64,000 bases of DNA from the NCBI RefSeq assembly GCF_015351595.1, contig NZ_JADKPT010000010.1, forward strand, positions 1-64,000, given 5' to 3'. The stretch is from Flavobacterium sp. LC2016-12 (GTDB lineage: Bacteria; Bacteroidota; Bacteroidia; Flavobacteriales; Flavobacteriaceae). Both the position numbers and the translations under genes were made by a program. Below, piece after piece: positions 17,998 to 25,440 of the stretch; the first letter of the stretch is position 1, and the number at the start of each line of letters is the position of its first letter. The notes beneath the pieces are model-generated. The model made no database searches, was not told where the DNA came from, and saw nothing but the letters and a program-made list of their open reading frames with translations.

Positions 17998-18047
17998 AAA
18001 ACGATTTTTTAACAGTAATAAATTTACAGTCAAAAAATCGTTTTTTT
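17998..18047 (-). terminator. Terminator at the end of the metX-thrA-metZ unit
   Basis: AAACGATTTTTTGACTGTAA and TTACTGTTAAAAAATCGTTT arms form a long hairpin followed by T residues in the minus direction. It lies directly after the alpha/beta-hydrolase stop codon. Confidence 0.75.
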
Positions 18048-18050
18048 GTT

Positions 18051-18566
18051 TTAAACTTCTGCAGAGATTAAAAAAGCATTTTCTGCTTTCTTATAAAAAT
18101 TGTGATTTTGCCTCTGAAGAATAGTATTCGTTATTTTTAAATCAATGAACCATTTATCAATTGGTTTATTTGGGTCATTTTCTCCAAAGTACAATTTAAT
18201 TTCGCAATTTGGAACTTCCGTTTCATATCGTAATCGGGTTGATGAAACGGCAAATAAATAAGTAGCTTTTAATCCTTTTAAAGAAGCTTTCCAGGCAATT
18301 GTACCTCCAATGCTAAATCCCAAAACTGTTACTTTATCAGTTTCTAATTTTAATAAAGTTTCAACTGCTTTATCAATTCCTTCATTGAGAAATTGTTTAT
18401 GAATATCGGCTTCCGTAAGATTGGAAGCATCAATATTGGCTAATTCAAGAACATCATAATACTGAATCTCAAATTTAGACCGCAATGCATTTCTATAGTA
18501 GTTTATCCATTCCGGATGTTGCCCTCCAAATAAATCGGACAGGATGAGTAGTTTTGGTTTAGCCAT
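18051..18566 (-). CDS. Small alpha/beta-hydrolase-like protein
   Basis: 171 residues with an alpha/beta-hydrolase core: LLILSDLFGG at 5-14 and a nucleophile elbow GFSIGG near residue 103 (Ser in GxSxG). The acid and histidine are less clear (FGENDPNKPIDKWF, RQNHNFYKKAENAFL). Short for the superfamily and without a known substrate. It is the last gene before the terminator at 17998-18047 and lies 67 nt downstream of the MetZ-type gene, a gap containing a perfect inverted repeat; cotranscription with the methionine genes is plausible, a role in them is not shown. Confidence 0.75.
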   Translation of the reverse strand: MAKPKLLILSDLFGGQHPEWINYYRNALRSKFEIQYYDVLELANIDASNLTEADIHKQFLNEGIDKAVETLLKLETDKVTVLGFSIGGTIAWKASLKGLKATYLFAVSSTRLRYETEVPNCEIKLYFGENDPNKPIDKWFIDLKITNTILQRQNHNFYKKAENAFLISAEV

Positions 18567-18577
18567 ACTATAAAAAT

Positions 18578-18620
18578 ATGATTTTAGATATCAGATTCAA
18601 AATCCAATATCTAAAATCAT
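18578..18620. repeat. Perfect 14-nt inverted repeat in a low-complexity spacer
   Basis: ATGATTTTAGATAT (18578-18591) and ATATCTAAAATCAT (18607-18620) are exact reverse complements around 15 nt. The AGATTTTAGA vocabulary recurs at 17260-17300, 47045-47190 and 57819-57927. Confidence 0.8.
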
Positions 18621-18633
18621 AAATCTAAATTCC

Positions 18634-19806
18634 TTAAGAAAGTGCCTGATCTAAATCGGCTATAACATCTTTTACCGTTTCTAAACCTACAGAAACACGT
18701 ACTAAACCTTCTGTAATTCCAACTGCTAACTTTTCTTCAACAGACAATTTACTGTGTGTGGTTGATGCTGGATGTGTTACAATTGTTTTTACGTCTCCAA
18801 TATTTGCAGAAAGTGAACATAATTTAATTTTGTCCAAAAATTTTCTACCTGCTTCAAGGCCACCTTTAATTTCAATCGCAATAATATTACCTCCTAAAAG
18901 CATTTGTTTTTTAGCAATCTCATATTTTGGATGTGACTTTAAGAAAGGATATTTCACACTTGCTACATTTGGATGTGCTTCTAAAAACTCAGCCACTTTT
19001 AAAGCATTTTCGCAATGTTTGTCAACGCGAACAGCCAAAGTTTCTAAACTTTTTGACAAAACCCACGCATTAAAAGGTGACATTGCCGGTCCGGTATTTC
19101 TTGAAAACAAGTATATCTTACGAATCAATTCAGCATCTCCAACTGCAACCCCTCCTAATACACGACCTTGTCCGTCTATTAATTTTGTTGCCGAGTGAAT
19201 TACGATATGAGCACCGTATTTAATAGGCTGTTGAATGTATGGAGTAGCAAAACAGTTATCAATTATTAAAATCAGATTGTGCTTTTTCGCAATTTGACCC
19301 AACAATTCCAAATCAATTACATCTACACCAGGATTTGTTGGTGTTTCAGCATATAAAATTTTAGTGTTTGGTTTAATAAAACTTTCAATCGTTTCCGGCT
19401 GATTGATATCAAAATAAGAAGTTTCGATTTTCCATTTTGGAAAATAAGTCATGAATAAAGCGTGAGTTGATCCAAAGACGCTTCCCGCAGAAACAATGTG
19501 GTCACCAGATTCTAACAATCCTGCAAACGTAGAATATATTGCAGCCATTCCGGTTGCAAAAGCATAACCAGCTTCTGCACCTTCCATTGCGCAAACTTTG
19601 TCAACAAATTCTGTTGTATTTGGGTTGCTAAAACGAGAGTAAATATTACGTACTTTTTCCTCTGTGAAAGACGCTCTCATATCTTCTGCATCCTCAAATA
19701 CAAAACTTGATGATAAATACAAAGGAGTTGAATGTTCCTGAAATTGTGTTTTTTCTAAATGTGTACGGATGGCTTGGGTTTCAAAACCAAATTCTTGTTC
19801 GTTCAT
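18634..19806 (-). CDS. metZ: Cys/Met-metabolism PLP enzyme, MetZ/MetB type (O-acyl-homoserine sulfhydrylase)
   Basis: Trans-sulfuration family gamma-synthase that should condense an activated homoserine with sulfide (or cysteine) to homocysteine (or cystathionine). From the ATG at 19806 (MNEQEFGFETQAIRTHLEK) it has 390 residues. Motifs: RNIYSRFSNPNT, ATGMAAI near residue 80, AETPTNPGVDVIDL, and the PLP lysine in IHSATKLIDGQGRVLGG near 200. An upstream in-frame ATG (19857) adds 17 residues of unlikely character. Sulfhydrylase rather than cystathionine synthase is favoured by the sulfide-producing operon nearby; O-acetyl or O-succinyl preference cannot be read. Confidence 0.9.
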   Translation of the reverse strand: MNEQEFGFETQAIRTHLEKTQFQEHSTPLYLSSSFVFEDAEDMRASFTEEKVRNIYSRFSNPNTTEFVDKVCAMEGAEAGYAFATGMAAIYSTFAGLLESGDHIVSAGSVFGSTHALFMTYFPKWKIETSYFDINQPETIESFIKPNTKILYAETPTNPGVDVIDLELLGQIAKKHNLILIIDNCFATPYIQQPIKYGAHIVIHSATKLIDGQGRVLGGVAVGDAELIRKIYLFSRNTGPAMSPFNAWVLSKSLETLAVRVDKHCENALKVAEFLEAHPNVASVKYPFLKSHPKYEIAKKQMLLGGNIIAIEIKGGLEAGRKFLDKIKLCSLSANIGDVKTIVTHPASTTHSKLSVEEKLAVGITEGLVRVSVGLETVKDVIADLDQALS

Positions 19807-19979
19807 TATGTTTGTTTTTTTGTTTGCTTCGCCAGTTCGGCTAAAGCCTCGTGTCATGTTTCAAGTTTCAAGTTCCTGCGATGCGCATAAAGCTTGATTT
19901 AAAACACAAACTAAATTAAGTAGTTATTTATTCGCCAATCTAAAAATTATCTAATTCTCTAATTGACTCATTTTCTAAT

Positions 19980-20405
19980 TTATAGTATTTCGTTGTTCAG
20001 GACAACTTTGTATTTGATGGTTGCTGTTGGCTCAACTGTTTTGGCAACTGAACAATATTTCTCAAAAGAAAGCTGCGCGGCGCGCTGTGCTTTTTCAGGA
20101 TTGATATCACCTTCTAAATAAAAAACCACATCAATTTCTTTAAAAGGTTTTGCTTCGTCAATCTGCACACGCGTTCCTTCAACCTCAGCGTTAAAAGAAG
20201 TGATTTCCTGACGTTGCTTCTTTAAAATCGAAATCATATCAATCGCGCTGCATCCTGCAACGCCCATCAATACTAATTCCATTGGACTTGCACCTAAATC
20301 GCTTCCGCCAAATTCAGCTCTGCTATCAACATCAACTACATGACCTCTTTCATTTTTTAGTTTGAAATGAAACGCGTCGTTTACTCTGTTTAAGGTTACT
20401 TTCAT
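19980..20405 (-). CDS. OsmC-family protein
   Basis: 141-residue OsmC/Ohr-like protein with the two conserved cysteines: GVAGCSAIDMISILKKQRQ near residue 52 and FEKYCSVAKTV near 117. The family reduces hydroperoxides through this Cys pair, though many members outside Ohr/OsmC proper have unknown roles. It lies between thrA and metZ on the same strand with short gaps, so is probably part of the SAM-controlled unit; in sulfur operons it may handle reactive sulfur or oxidised thiols (inference). Confidence 0.88.
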   Translation of the reverse strand: MKVTLNRVNDAFHFKLKNERGHVVDVDSRAEFGGSDLGASPMELVLMGVAGCSAIDMISILKKQRQEITSFNAEVEGTRVQIDEAKPFKEIDVVFYLEGDINPEKAQRAAQLSFEKYCSVAKTVEPTATIKYKVVLNNEIL

Positions 20406-20436
20406 TTTTTTTGTTTTTTGTTTTTGTTTATTCTCG

Positions 20437-20796
20437 CTATTTCAATACAAATAAGAAAAGTAATATCGAAATAAGCCAAAATATATAATTAAACCACCCA
20501 TCTTTAAATAATGTTTTATCCATTGTCCAAAAAGTATCCATACCATTTCGTTCAAATTCCATATAAAACAACCTACTTAACCCATAATAGATTCCTTGAG
20601 CAATCAATGGAACAAATAGAGAATTGATAGCGGTATTTTTCACAATATTATTTATAGTGCAAACTGATGCAATTATGAATAAAATTATGTTTAAAATCAA
20701 TATTCTAAGAAACCATTTCTTAGTATCCAATTTACTTTTATCAAATAAAAATATAATTGTCACATTCATTCCGATCAAAATAAAAATGACATTCAT
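20437..20796 (-). CDS. Hypothetical small membrane protein, 119 aa
   Basis: Not recognised. Four hydrophobic segments: about residues 1-18 (MNVIFILIGMNVTIIFLF), 28-48 (FLRILILNIILFIIASVCTIN), 53-75 and a C-terminal IFWLISILLFLFVLK. No charged motif or catalytic signature. It lies in the run between thrA and the osmC-like gene, 42 nt after thrA. Its codon use appears more AT-rich than neighbouring genes, so it may be a late insertion. Confidence 0.65.
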   Translation of the reverse strand: MNVIFILIGMNVTIIFLFDKSKLDTKKWFLRILILNIILFIIASVCTINNIVKNTAINSLFVPLIAQGIYYGLSRLFYMEFERNGMDTFWTMDKTLFKDGWFNYIFWLISILLFLFVLK

Positions 20797-20837
20797 ACTT
20801 ATTTTTTCTAATTATGATCTAAAATCTAAAATCAATA

Positions 20838-23252
20838 TTATCCTTTATCAGATAATCTCAAAATATCTCCAAAAACTCCTCTCGCTGTAACCGCAGAACC
20901 TGCACCGGCTCCCTGAATTACAATTGGACGATCTCCGTAAGATTCTGTATAAATTTCGAAGAAAGAATCTGAACCTTTCAATCCGCCTAGCGCAGTATCA
21001 GAAGGAACTGAAACTAATTTCACTTCTAAATTTCCTTTATCATTTTGCAAATCTCCAGACAGTTCACCAATGTATCTTAGTACGTGATTTGGCTTTTGAT
21101 CTGCTTTTATTTTATCATAAATTGGATCGAATTCTTTTAATTTAGTTAAGAAATCAGAAACATTTCCTTCTCTTAAATGTTCCGGAATTAAATTCTGAAT
21201 GGAAATTTCTTCAAATTCATTTTGCAGATCCAATTCTCTTGCTAAAATCAATAATTTTCTTCCCACATCATTTCCGCATAAATCCTCACGCGGGTCTGGC
21301 TCTGTATATCCGTTATCAATTGCCTCCTTTAAAATTTCGCTAAACGGAACATCTTTTGCAGAGAAATTATTAAATAAATAACTCAATGTTCCAGAGAAAA
21401 CTCCTTTAATTTTGGTGATATTTTCACCTGAAAGGTGTAATAATTTTATAGTATCAATTAATGGCAAACCTGCACCAACATTGGTTTCATATAAATAATT
21501 CTTCTGGTTTTCAGCAAGAGATTTTCTCAATTCTTTATAAAAACCATAGCTCAATGTATTGGCTACTTTATTAGAAGAAATCAAATCAAAACTGCCTTCT
21601 ACAAGCGGAATATAATTTTCTACAAAAGAAGCACTTGCTGTATTATCAATGGCAATTAAGTTCTCTAAATGATGTTGGTTTGCATACGCAATAATGTCCT
21701 GGATAGTATAAGCAAGACCTTCTTTTTCAATCTCTGTTTTCCAGTTTGAAGTTACGCCGTTTTTATTTAAAAGTAATTTTTTAGAATTAGCAATTGCAAA
21801 AACATTTAGCTTAACATCTTTTCTTTTTTCGATAGCTGCAGCCGATTCTAAAATCTGATTGATTAAAGTTCCGCCCACTAAACCGTGACCAATAATCGCA
21901 ATGTTGATTTTTTTAGAAACTCCAAAAATTTCACCGTGAATTACGTTTAAAGCTTTATTTAGTTCCGATTTTTTAACCACCAAACTCACGTTTTTACCCG
22001 TAACAGTGTTGTTAAACAAGATTGGAACAATTTTATTTTTAATTAAAGCAGTGTAAGGCTTATGGAAAGTACTCAAATCCTGACCAATAATCGAAATTAC
22101 TGATACGTTATCTGTTACTGTAATTTGGTTTACATCTTTAGAATAAAAGTCATTTTCAAATTCTTTTTCTAATTCAACCATTGCCGTTGTTGCTTTTTCT
22201 GTAGCTACAACCAATCCAATTCCTCTTTCTGATGAACCTTGTGAAATAATACTCACACTGATATTATTATCGCCCATTACTTTAAAAATCCTGGCATCCA
22301 CACCAGCTTTTCCAAGTAATCCGCGACCTTCAAGATTTACTAAGGAAACATTTTCTAAAACAGAAAGCGTTTTGATTCCTTCTTTAGTTGAATCAGAAGT
22401 AATTAAAGTTCCGCGGTTTTCATGATTGAATGTATTTAAAATACGAAGCGGAATATTTTTTTCCAATAAAGGAATAATTGTTTTAGCGTGAAGAATTGTT
22501 GCGCCAAAATTCGCTAATTCATTCGCTTCGTTAAACGAAAGAAATTCGATTTTTTTAGCATCAGCAACCAAATCAGGATTTGCTGTGTAAATTCCGTCAA
22601 CGTGTGTAAAGTTTTGAAGTTCTTCAGCGTTTAAATAATTTGCGATTAACGAAGCTGTATAATTGCTACCGTTTCTTCCTAAAGTTGTCGTATCGTTATT
22701 GTTATTTGAACCAATAAAACCGGTTACAATATTCACTGTTGATCCATTATGTTCTTTAAAATAATTGATAACATTTTTCTTGGAAAGTTGCTCTAAAGGC
22801 TGTGCATCTCCGAATTTAGAATCGGTTTTTAATAAATCTCTTGAATCAACAAAATTCGCAGGGATTCCTTTTTCTTTTAAAATGGCTGTCAATAATTTAG
22901 CCGAAAGCAATTCACCTTTAGCTAAAATCTGATCTTTAATTTTGTTGCTGTAATCACCAATTAAGCTTACTCCTTCAAACAGTTTATCTAAAATATTGAA
23001 CTCTTCAGAAAAATCTACCTGAGGATAATCTGAAATTTGATAGGTTTTAAAGTTTTCTAACAAGATTTTATAATTACCGTTTTTAGCAGCAATTTTTAAA
23101 ATATATTCTAATTCATCCGTAGCATCTCCTCGAGCCGAAACTACAACGGCGATATTTTCGCCCTGATTTACTTTATCTGAAATTATGGAAACAACTTTAT
23201 TAAGTCCTTCCCCGTTTGATAATGATTTACCTCCAAATTTTAATATTTTCAT
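20838..23252 (-). CDS. thrA: Bifunctional aspartate kinase / homoserine dehydrogenase
   Basis: Makes aspartyl phosphate and homoserine, the carbon backbone for methionine and threonine. The 804 residues contain the kinase domain (1-290; MKILKFGGKS at the start, then VVVSARGDATDEL near 38-50), tandem ACT-like regulatory sequence (about 310-460, LLGKAGVDARIFKVM and ISIIGQDL), and the dehydrogenase (about 465-804; INIAIIGHGLVGGTLINQ, SSNKVANT, GVFSGTLSYLFN, YTEPDPREDLCGND). The usual KFGGTS at the kinase start reads KFGGKS. It starts one base after the metX stop, so is translationally coupled and under the same SAM-I riboswitch. Confidence 0.96.
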   Translation of the reverse strand: MKILKFGGKSLSNGEGLNKVVSIISDKVNQGENIAVVVSARGDATDELEYILKIAAKNGNYKILLENFKTYQISDYPQVDFSEEFNILDKLFEGVSLIGDYSNKIKDQILAKGELLSAKLLTAILKEKGIPANFVDSRDLLKTDSKFGDAQPLEQLSKKNVINYFKEHNGSTVNIVTGFIGSNNNNDTTTLGRNGSNYTASLIANYLNAEELQNFTHVDGIYTANPDLVADAKKIEFLSFNEANELANFGATILHAKTIIPLLEKNIPLRILNTFNHENRGTLITSDSTKEGIKTLSVLENVSLVNLEGRGLLGKAGVDARIFKVMGDNNISVSIISQGSSERGIGLVVATEKATTAMVELEKEFENDFYSKDVNQITVTDNVSVISIIGQDLSTFHKPYTALIKNKIVPILFNNTVTGKNVSLVVKKSELNKALNVIHGEIFGVSKKINIAIIGHGLVGGTLINQILESAAAIEKRKDVKLNVFAIANSKKLLLNKNGVTSNWKTEIEKEGLAYTIQDIIAYANQHHLENLIAIDNTASASFVENYIPLVEGSFDLISSNKVANTLSYGFYKELRKSLAENQKNYLYETNVGAGLPLIDTIKLLHLSGENITKIKGVFSGTLSYLFNNFSAKDVPFSEILKEAIDNGYTEPDPREDLCGNDVGRKLLILARELDLQNEFEEISIQNLIPEHLREGNVSDFLTKLKEFDPIYDKIKADQKPNHVLRYIGELSGDLQNDKGNLEVKLVSVPSDTALGGLKGSDSFFEIYTESYGDRPIVIQGAGAGSAVTARGVFGDILRLSDKG

Positions 23253-23253
23253 T

Positions 23254-24237
23254 TTATTTTGCTATTGTTTTTGCCTTAAAAATATCGGCAAGTAAATGAT
23301 CTAATTGTTTGTACTCTATTAAAAAAGCGTCATGTCCGTGTACCGAATCTATTTCGCTGTAAAAAACATTTTCTTTGAACTTTTTTAATTCTTCATAGGT
23401 TTCTTTATTTTCTCTGGCAGTAAAAAACAAATCCGAATTGATTCCGATAATATGAATCGCTGCATTTGTTTTAGACATTAAAGTTTCAAAATCGGCACTA
23501 TTTCTTGTAATATCTATGGTTTTAAGCAATTGATTCATCAATTTATAAGATGCTAATTGATATCTCTTTTGCAATTTATCTCCGTGATGTGCCAACCAGC
23601 TTTCTATATTAAAAATGGAAAGATTTTCGTTGACCGTACGTTGAAATTTTTCTTTGAATGATTCAGGAGATCTGTAACACAACATGGCATGAATCCTGGC
23701 ATCTTCAATTGGTTTTGATGAATTGTTCAGGATTTGCTCCTGTAAAAAACAATTAGCAATCATCCAGTCGGTCGATTTCCAGTCGGTTGCAATTGGTATC
23801 AAATTTTGAGTGATGTTCGGTTCTAAAGCCAGCATTTCCCAGGCAACTCCTCCACCAACAGAACCGCCAATAATCGTATGAACCTGATCTATAGATAAGC
23901 TTTCAAGTCCTTTAATAAATATTCGCGCAATATCTCTGGTAGTAAAATCCTGGTACTTTTCAATTAAAAAAGAATCTGTTCCGTTACCCGGAACATTAAA
24001 TGCCAATACGGTATATCTGTTAGTATCAATAGTTTTCCCTTCTCCAATTAAGTCATTCCACCAGCCACTTTCGCCGGTAACCTGAGCATTTCCTGTCAAA
24101 GCATGATTGACCAAAACAATAGGCGCGCTATGTATAGGCAAACCGGCAACAGTAAAACTTAAAGGTAACGAACGATATAGTGCACCATTTTCGGTGGTGA
24201 AATTTTGTATGCTAATGGGGTTTGGTATATTTTCCAA
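23254..24237 (-). CDS. metX: Homoserine O-acyltransferase (MetX-type alpha/beta hydrolase)
   Basis: Activates homoserine by acylation, probably acetylation, for sulfhydrylation by MetY/MetZ. The 327 residues have the MetX signature NHALTGNAQV near 44-53, WWNDLIGEGKTIDTNRY, the nucleophile elbow GGSVGGGVAWEML near 130 and the catalytic HGHDAFL near 299-305. Somewhat shorter than typical MetX (about 350-380). First gene after the second SAM-I riboswitch (24320-24424) and directly coupled to thrA, so SAM represses both homoserine formation and its activation. Confidence 0.93.
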   Translation of the reverse strand: MENIPNPISIQNFTTENGALYRSLPLSFTVAGLPIHSAPIVLVNHALTGNAQVTGESGWWNDLIGEGKTIDTNRYTVLAFNVPGNGTDSFLIEKYQDFTTRDIARIFIKGLESLSIDQVHTIIGGSVGGGVAWEMLALEPNITQNLIPIATDWKSTDWMIANCFLQEQILNNSSKPIEDARIHAMLCYRSPESFKEKFQRTVNENLSIFNIESWLAHHGDKLQKRYQLASYKLMNQLLKTIDITRNSADFETLMSKTNAAIHIIGINSDLFFTARENKETYEELKKFKENVFYSEIDSVHGHDAFLIEYKQLDHLLADIFKAKTIAK

Positions 24238-24319
24238 TTTTCAAATCTGTTGTATTATTGATTTGTATCTGGAAATATTAGAAAGAAAAGTCTAGAGTGA
24301 AACTAGAAAAATTCTTGTT

Positions 24320-24424
24320 GTTATCTTTCCACGTTTGGGCGTGGTAGAATGCAGCACCTTCTTCGCTTTACCGAAGGGTTGCTAAGGATTCATCGGGTCT
24401 AATCCCTCGTCCTTTCTTTATAAC
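24320..24424 (-). ncRNA. SAM-I (S-box) riboswitch, copy 2
   Basis: Minus-strand core: GACGAGGGATTAGACCCGAT, GAATCCTTAGCAACCC, a P3 hairpin (TTCGG...), then AAGGTGCTGCATTCTACC, a P4 hairpin CCACG/CGTGG, and P1 closed by GTTAT (24420-24424) with ATAAC (24320-24324). All diagnostic S-box blocks are present. It controls metX-thrA. About 82 nt separate it from the start codon; a weak hairpin (TCTAG/CTAGA, about 24283-24298) followed by a pyrimidine-rich run might be the expression platform. Confidence 0.95.
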
Positions 24425-24453
24425 ATTTCAATACGTTTTTGAACTTAAAGGTG

Positions 24454-24485
24454 CAAATTAACTACTATTTTCTTAAACAAACAAA
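24454..24485 (-). promoter_or_regulatory. Internal promoter before the second SAM-I riboswitch
   Basis: Minus strand: TTTG (24482-24485), 20 nt, TTAATTTG (24454-24461), one base off TAnnTTTG. It would give metX-thrA a start site of its own, about 25-30 nt before the riboswitch, separate from the attenuated transcript at 24614-25256. Confidence 0.55.
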
Positions 24486-24613
24486 TTTTATCGAACTGAT
24501 TCCTCAATTTCATAAATATAATTCAAACTAAAACTATTATACGCAAAAATTTACCGAACTAAAAGCCCAGTAAAATTAAGCAGGTATTCCCCTATTTTAT
24601 GATACTTTTCGAT

Positions 24614-24814
24614 TTAGATAAAAAGCGTTTCATTTTCTTTTGAATACATCAAAAACAATAAAGAGTTTGGTTCTTTTTTATCTGTCTTTTTATCCGTTGT
24701 TTCAGTCATTCCGAATCTTGGATGGATTAATTCATTTTTTGGCGGAGGATTGTTCCTTTTACTTCTGTTTTTCAATGTTGAAAATGTCTTTGATAAGTAG
24801 TTTAATGTGCTCAT
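24614..24814 (-). CDS. Small protein of unknown function downstream of tandem attenuators (copy 2)
   Basis: 66 residues, no Cys, charged and proline/lysine-rich in the middle. Its C-terminal SLLFLMYSKENETLFI matches SLLFQMYDVEEEDLYV at the end of the 61-aa ORF at 28153-28338 (S-L-L-F-x-M-Y-x-x-E-x-E-x-L shared), and both begin M-x-T-L. Both follow the second terminator of a two-leader attenuator module. Absence of cysteine would suit a product made when cysteine is scarce. No signal peptide or known domain. It is followed by the metX promoter/riboswitch, so it may be the main gene of this transcript. Confidence 0.65.
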   Translation of the reverse strand: MSTLNYLSKTFSTLKNRSKRNNPPPKNELIHPRFGMTETTDKKTDKKEPNSLLFLMYSKENETLFI

Positions 24815-24891
24815 GATATTTAAGTTTAGTTTAGTTGTGTATTATTATCTTTATTATTCGTTTACTATTGTGTTAACCAGCAGGATGAAAT

Positions 24892-24928
24892 AAAAAAACC
24901 CTTTTGGATTAGTGTACCAAAAGGGTTT
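24892..24928 (-). terminator. Attenuator terminator D
   Basis: Minus strand: AAACCCTTTTGG (24928-24917), a 9-nt loop, and CCAAAAGGGTTT (24907-24896), a perfect 12-bp stem continuing into a T run. It lies between leader ORF D and the 66-aa ORF. Its 5' arm CTTTTGG can instead pair with CCAAAAG (24957-24951), just after the leader stop codon. Confidence 0.9.
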
Positions 24929-24959
24929 AAGTTTTTCAAACTCATATATTCTTTTGGAA

Positions 24960-25064
24960 TCAACAGACGCATACGCAAATAAATGCGACAGTGAACATCT
25001 TGTTCATCTGTAGGGATTTATTCATCTGTGATTTATTTGTTATTTTAAATTCTTGCATTTTCAT
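24960..25064 (-). CDS. Leader peptide D (Met/Cys codons), 34 aa
   Basis: Short ORF too small for routine gene calling. It starts MKMQEFKITN and ends FICVCVC-stop, with Met at 1, 3, 14, 20 and 23 and Cys at 30, 32 and 34. Shorter versions from Met20 or Met23 are possible. CCAAAAG begins three bases after the stop, within the footprint of a terminating ribosome, and is complementary to the 5' arm of terminator D. Stalling at the Cys codons would leave it free to disrupt the terminator. It closely parallels leader B. Confidence 0.75.
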   Translation of the reverse strand: MKMQEFKITNKSQMNKSLQMNKMFTVAFICVCVC

Positions 25065-25072
25065 ATAAAATT

Positions 25073-25103
25073 AAAAAGCCTCCTAAAATTATTGGGAGGC
25101 TTT
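25073..25103 (-). terminator. Attenuator terminator C
   Basis: Minus strand: AAAGCCTCC (25103-25095) and GGAGGCTTT (25083-25075), a perfect 9-bp stem, then T residues. It lies between leader ORF C and leader ORF D. Confidence 0.88.
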
Positions 25104-25131
25104 GCATATAATATTGTTGTTTTCTTACAAT

Positions 25132-25200
25132 TTAAGCAAAAGACTTCCCAACGGTATTAACCGAAATGGCGCAAAACATTTTATAGACATTTAAGTTCAT
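25132..25200 (-). CDS. Leader peptide C, 22 aa
   Basis: ORF starting MNLNVYKMFCAI, with Met8 and Cys10. The pattern M-x-L-x-V-x-x-M-x-C is shared with leader A (MKLIVCNMSCMM). The codons GGG AAG TCT TTT at the end (25149-25138) can pair, with one bulge and one mismatch, with the 5' arm of terminator C (AAAGCCTCCC). It is poorer in Met/Cys than the other leaders, so the amino acid sensed is less certain. Confidence 0.6.
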   Translation of the reverse strand: MNLNVYKMFCAISVNTVGKSFA

Positions 25201-25224
25201 TGATTTAGTAGCTTTTGGGTTTAA

Positions 25225-25256
25225 CAAATATGCAAATATTATTTTAATTACACAAA
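25225..25256 (-). promoter_or_regulatory. Putative promoter of the leader C-D transcript
   Basis: Minus strand: TTTG (25253-25256), 20 nt, CATATTTG (25225-25232), one base off TAnnTTTG. It lies about 25 nt before the start of leader ORF C, in the otherwise featureless AT-rich 240-nt gap after the homoserine dehydrogenase paralog. Confidence 0.45.
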
Positions 25257-25440
25257 TTATTTTAAGGAAATTATGACAAATAATCGACAAAAAAACACAT
25301 TTTAGCGATATAAAACATCTTACAAAAGTTTTGTTTCATAAAAACAAAGTAAAAACTTACAAAAACACGCTTTTATTTTTAATATCTCCACAAATCAGTT
25401 TATCAAAGAACTTTAAAAAAACAATTCAGGTGCCCAGTTC

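Noticed and set aside
24267..24300. Terminator of the second SAM-I riboswitch
   Set aside because: The TCTAG/CTAGA stem is too short and the following run is TTTTCTTTC rather than T-only; not strong enough to list as terminator.
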